Below are positions 62,969 to 64,000 of a DNA stretch of 64,000 nt, piece after piece. The DNA lies in contig NZ_JAKRNS010000001.1 of assembly GCF_022346615.1 (NCBI RefSeq), forward strand, positions 1-64,000, given 5' to 3'. The DNA comes from Staphylococcus sp. ACRSN. GTDB taxonomy: Bacteria > Bacillota > Bacilli > Staphylococcales > Staphylococcaceae. A model generated the notes under the pieces. It searched no databases and was not told where the DNA came from. It saw only the letters and a list, made by a program, of their open reading frames with translations. The position numbers were made by a program, and so were the translations under genes. Each line of letters starts with the position of its first letter. Within the stretch, counting starts at the first letter, position 1.

Positions 62969-64000
62969 CCCAATCACCATCTTCTAATACTTCACATGGC
63001 AGCGTAATAAAGATTGATGTACCTTGTCCTTCTACACTGTTTGCCCAAATGCGTCCGTGATGTGCTTCAACTATTTCCTTGGAAATAGCCAGTCCTAAAC
63101 CTGTACCACCCATCTTACGTGTACGTGCTTTATCAACGCGGTAGAAGCGATCAAAGATCTTATCTACTTTATTAATTGGAATACCGATACCATTGTCTTT
63201 AACACGAATTGTCATGCGGTTATACAAGGCATTCTGTTTCACGTGAAACTCTACACGTTTCTCGCCACGTGAGTATTTCATAGCATTGGTGATCACGTTA
63301 TCGAACACTTGGGTCATCTTATCTGGATCGATTTCTGTGAAGATTGTTTGATTTGGAATTTCTCTAATAAATATCGTATCTTTTGCTGCCATTTCATGTC
63401 GGTTAATAATCTTATTAATAAACATATTAAAGTCGACGATTTCTTTGGTAATTTGATCTGATTCATTATCCATTTTAGATAATTGTAGTAAGTCATTTAC
63501 TAATCGAATCATTCGTTCTGTTTCTTCTCTAGTAACAGAGAGGAATTGTGGTGCTAAGTTGTCATCTTTCCAAGCACCTTCTTCTAATGCTTCGATGTAA
63601 CTATTCATAGATGTTAGTGGTGTTCGTAATTCATGCGATACGTTTGCAACGAATTCACGGCGTTCACGTTCTACTTGTTGTTGTTCTGTAACATCGTGAA
63701 GCACGGCAATATAACCAGTTACGAAGCCTGTCTCTTGTACGATTGTACTGAAATTAACACGGGCGATAATGCCTTCTGATTCATTAATATCTAATAAGAA
63801 ACTATCGTTATTTTCATGAATTTCATCTAATGAAAAGTCTTCTTCTAATTTTAAGACGTTTAGCATATAATGTCCGATAATGTCTTCTTTAACTGTACCC
63901 ATCATCGTTAACGCCATATCGTTGACGATACGTACCCGGCCACGACGGTCAGTTGCGATAATGCCATCACTCATGTGCGTAATCACGGAATCTAATCGTC
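62958..64000 (-). CDS. walK: WalK (YycG) sensor histidine kinase, C-terminal part
   Basis: Partial: the frame stays open to the window edge. Visible from there: a PAS domain ([14 protein letters not shown] onward), HisKA with the phospho-acceptor His in [14 protein letters not shown], then HATPase_c with N box [10 protein letters not shown]1 DNGIGIP and G2 [10 protein letters not shown]. WalK with WalR controls cell-wall turnover genes and is essential in staphylococci. The upstream TM and HAMP parts lie outside the window. Confidence 0.97.
   Translation of the reverse strand, partial: RLDSVITHMSDGIIATDRRGRVRIVNDMALTMMGTVKEDIIGHYMLNVLKLEEDFSLDEIHENNDSFLLDINESEGIIARVNFSTIVQETGFVTGYIAVLHDVTEQQQVERERREFVANVSHELRTPLTSMNSYIEALEEGAWKDDNLAPQFLSVTREETERMIRLVNDLLQLSKMDNESDQITKEIVDFNMFINKIINRHEMAAKDTIFIREIPNQTIFTEIDPDKMTQVFDNVITNAMKYSRGEKRVEFHVKQNALYNRMTIRVKDNGIGIPINKVDKIFDRFYRVDKARTRKMGGTGLGLAISKEIVEAHHGRIWANSVEGQGTSIFITLPCEVLEDGDWDAE

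Noticed and set aside
1..64000. CRISPR array or tRNA/rRNA genes
   Set aside because: No regularly spaced repeats and no cloverleaf-type or rRNA-like sequence were noticed on either strand.

Overview
The window is AT-rich, low-GC chromosomal DNA from a Staphylococcus, read just downstream of the origin region. The right end (57885-64000) is the core walK-walH-walI-walJ-rlmH(orfX) block. The proteins are clearly staphylococcal but differ from the S. aureus sequences I remember, so a coagulase-negative species is likely. S. lugdunensis fits best, because I recall its type VII (ess) locus lying near orfX; this is an inference, not something proven here.

The rest of the window is the SCC (staphylococcal cassette chromosome) integration zone that begins at the 3' end of rlmH. 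Three attachment-site-like sequences in the same orientation (about 57885-57905, 20053-20080 and 2752-2772) divide it into cassettes. Cassette I (20053-57905) contains, from rlmH leftward: a restriction-modification system with three adenine methyltransferases and one endonuclease (53703-57800); a DUF1643/DUF960/SAUGI cassette (52327-53600); ccrB, ccrA, a small upstream gene, the MCM-like helicase Cch and its partner LP1413 (46234-51853); an unknown gene and a scar where a cassette gene has been fused to the last codons of lrgA (44723-46092); lrgB and an ald/permease remnant (43588-44726); and a complete type VII secretion locus (20191-43317). That locus has a TslA-type lipase toxin module, an EssH-like cell-wall hydrolase, the machine genes esxA-esaA-essA-esaB-essB-essC, an LXG toxin with two helper proteins, and a duplicated, partly decayed set of putative immunity genes that runs almost to the 20053 att site.

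Cassette II (2752-20067) is a ccrC-type SCC. From its right end it holds a membrane protein plus HEPN pair (putative defence), an unknown 441-residue protein, the CCPol-MP-Cch2 replication operon, ccrC, a second SAUGI/DUF960/DUF1643 cassette, a RadC-like protein, a WYL-type regulator followed by four small membrane or surface proteins of unknown function, GalU, and a large glycosyltransferase/glycerophosphotransferase. Left of the 2752 site lie an ApeA-like HEPN defence protein and a polytopic membrane protein, probably the start of a further cassette.

In each cassette the first gene or operon beside the att site is a putative anti-phage gene pointing away from rlmH (endonuclease, membrane protein/HEPN, ApeA-like). 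The two ccr systems each have their own replication genes but share promoter-like motifs and SAUGI cassettes. The two SAUGI cassettes are inverted relative to each other and could recombine to flip about 42 kb. The most notable structural point is that an entire T7SS with its toxins lies between two direct SCC att sites together with apparently intact ccrAB genes.
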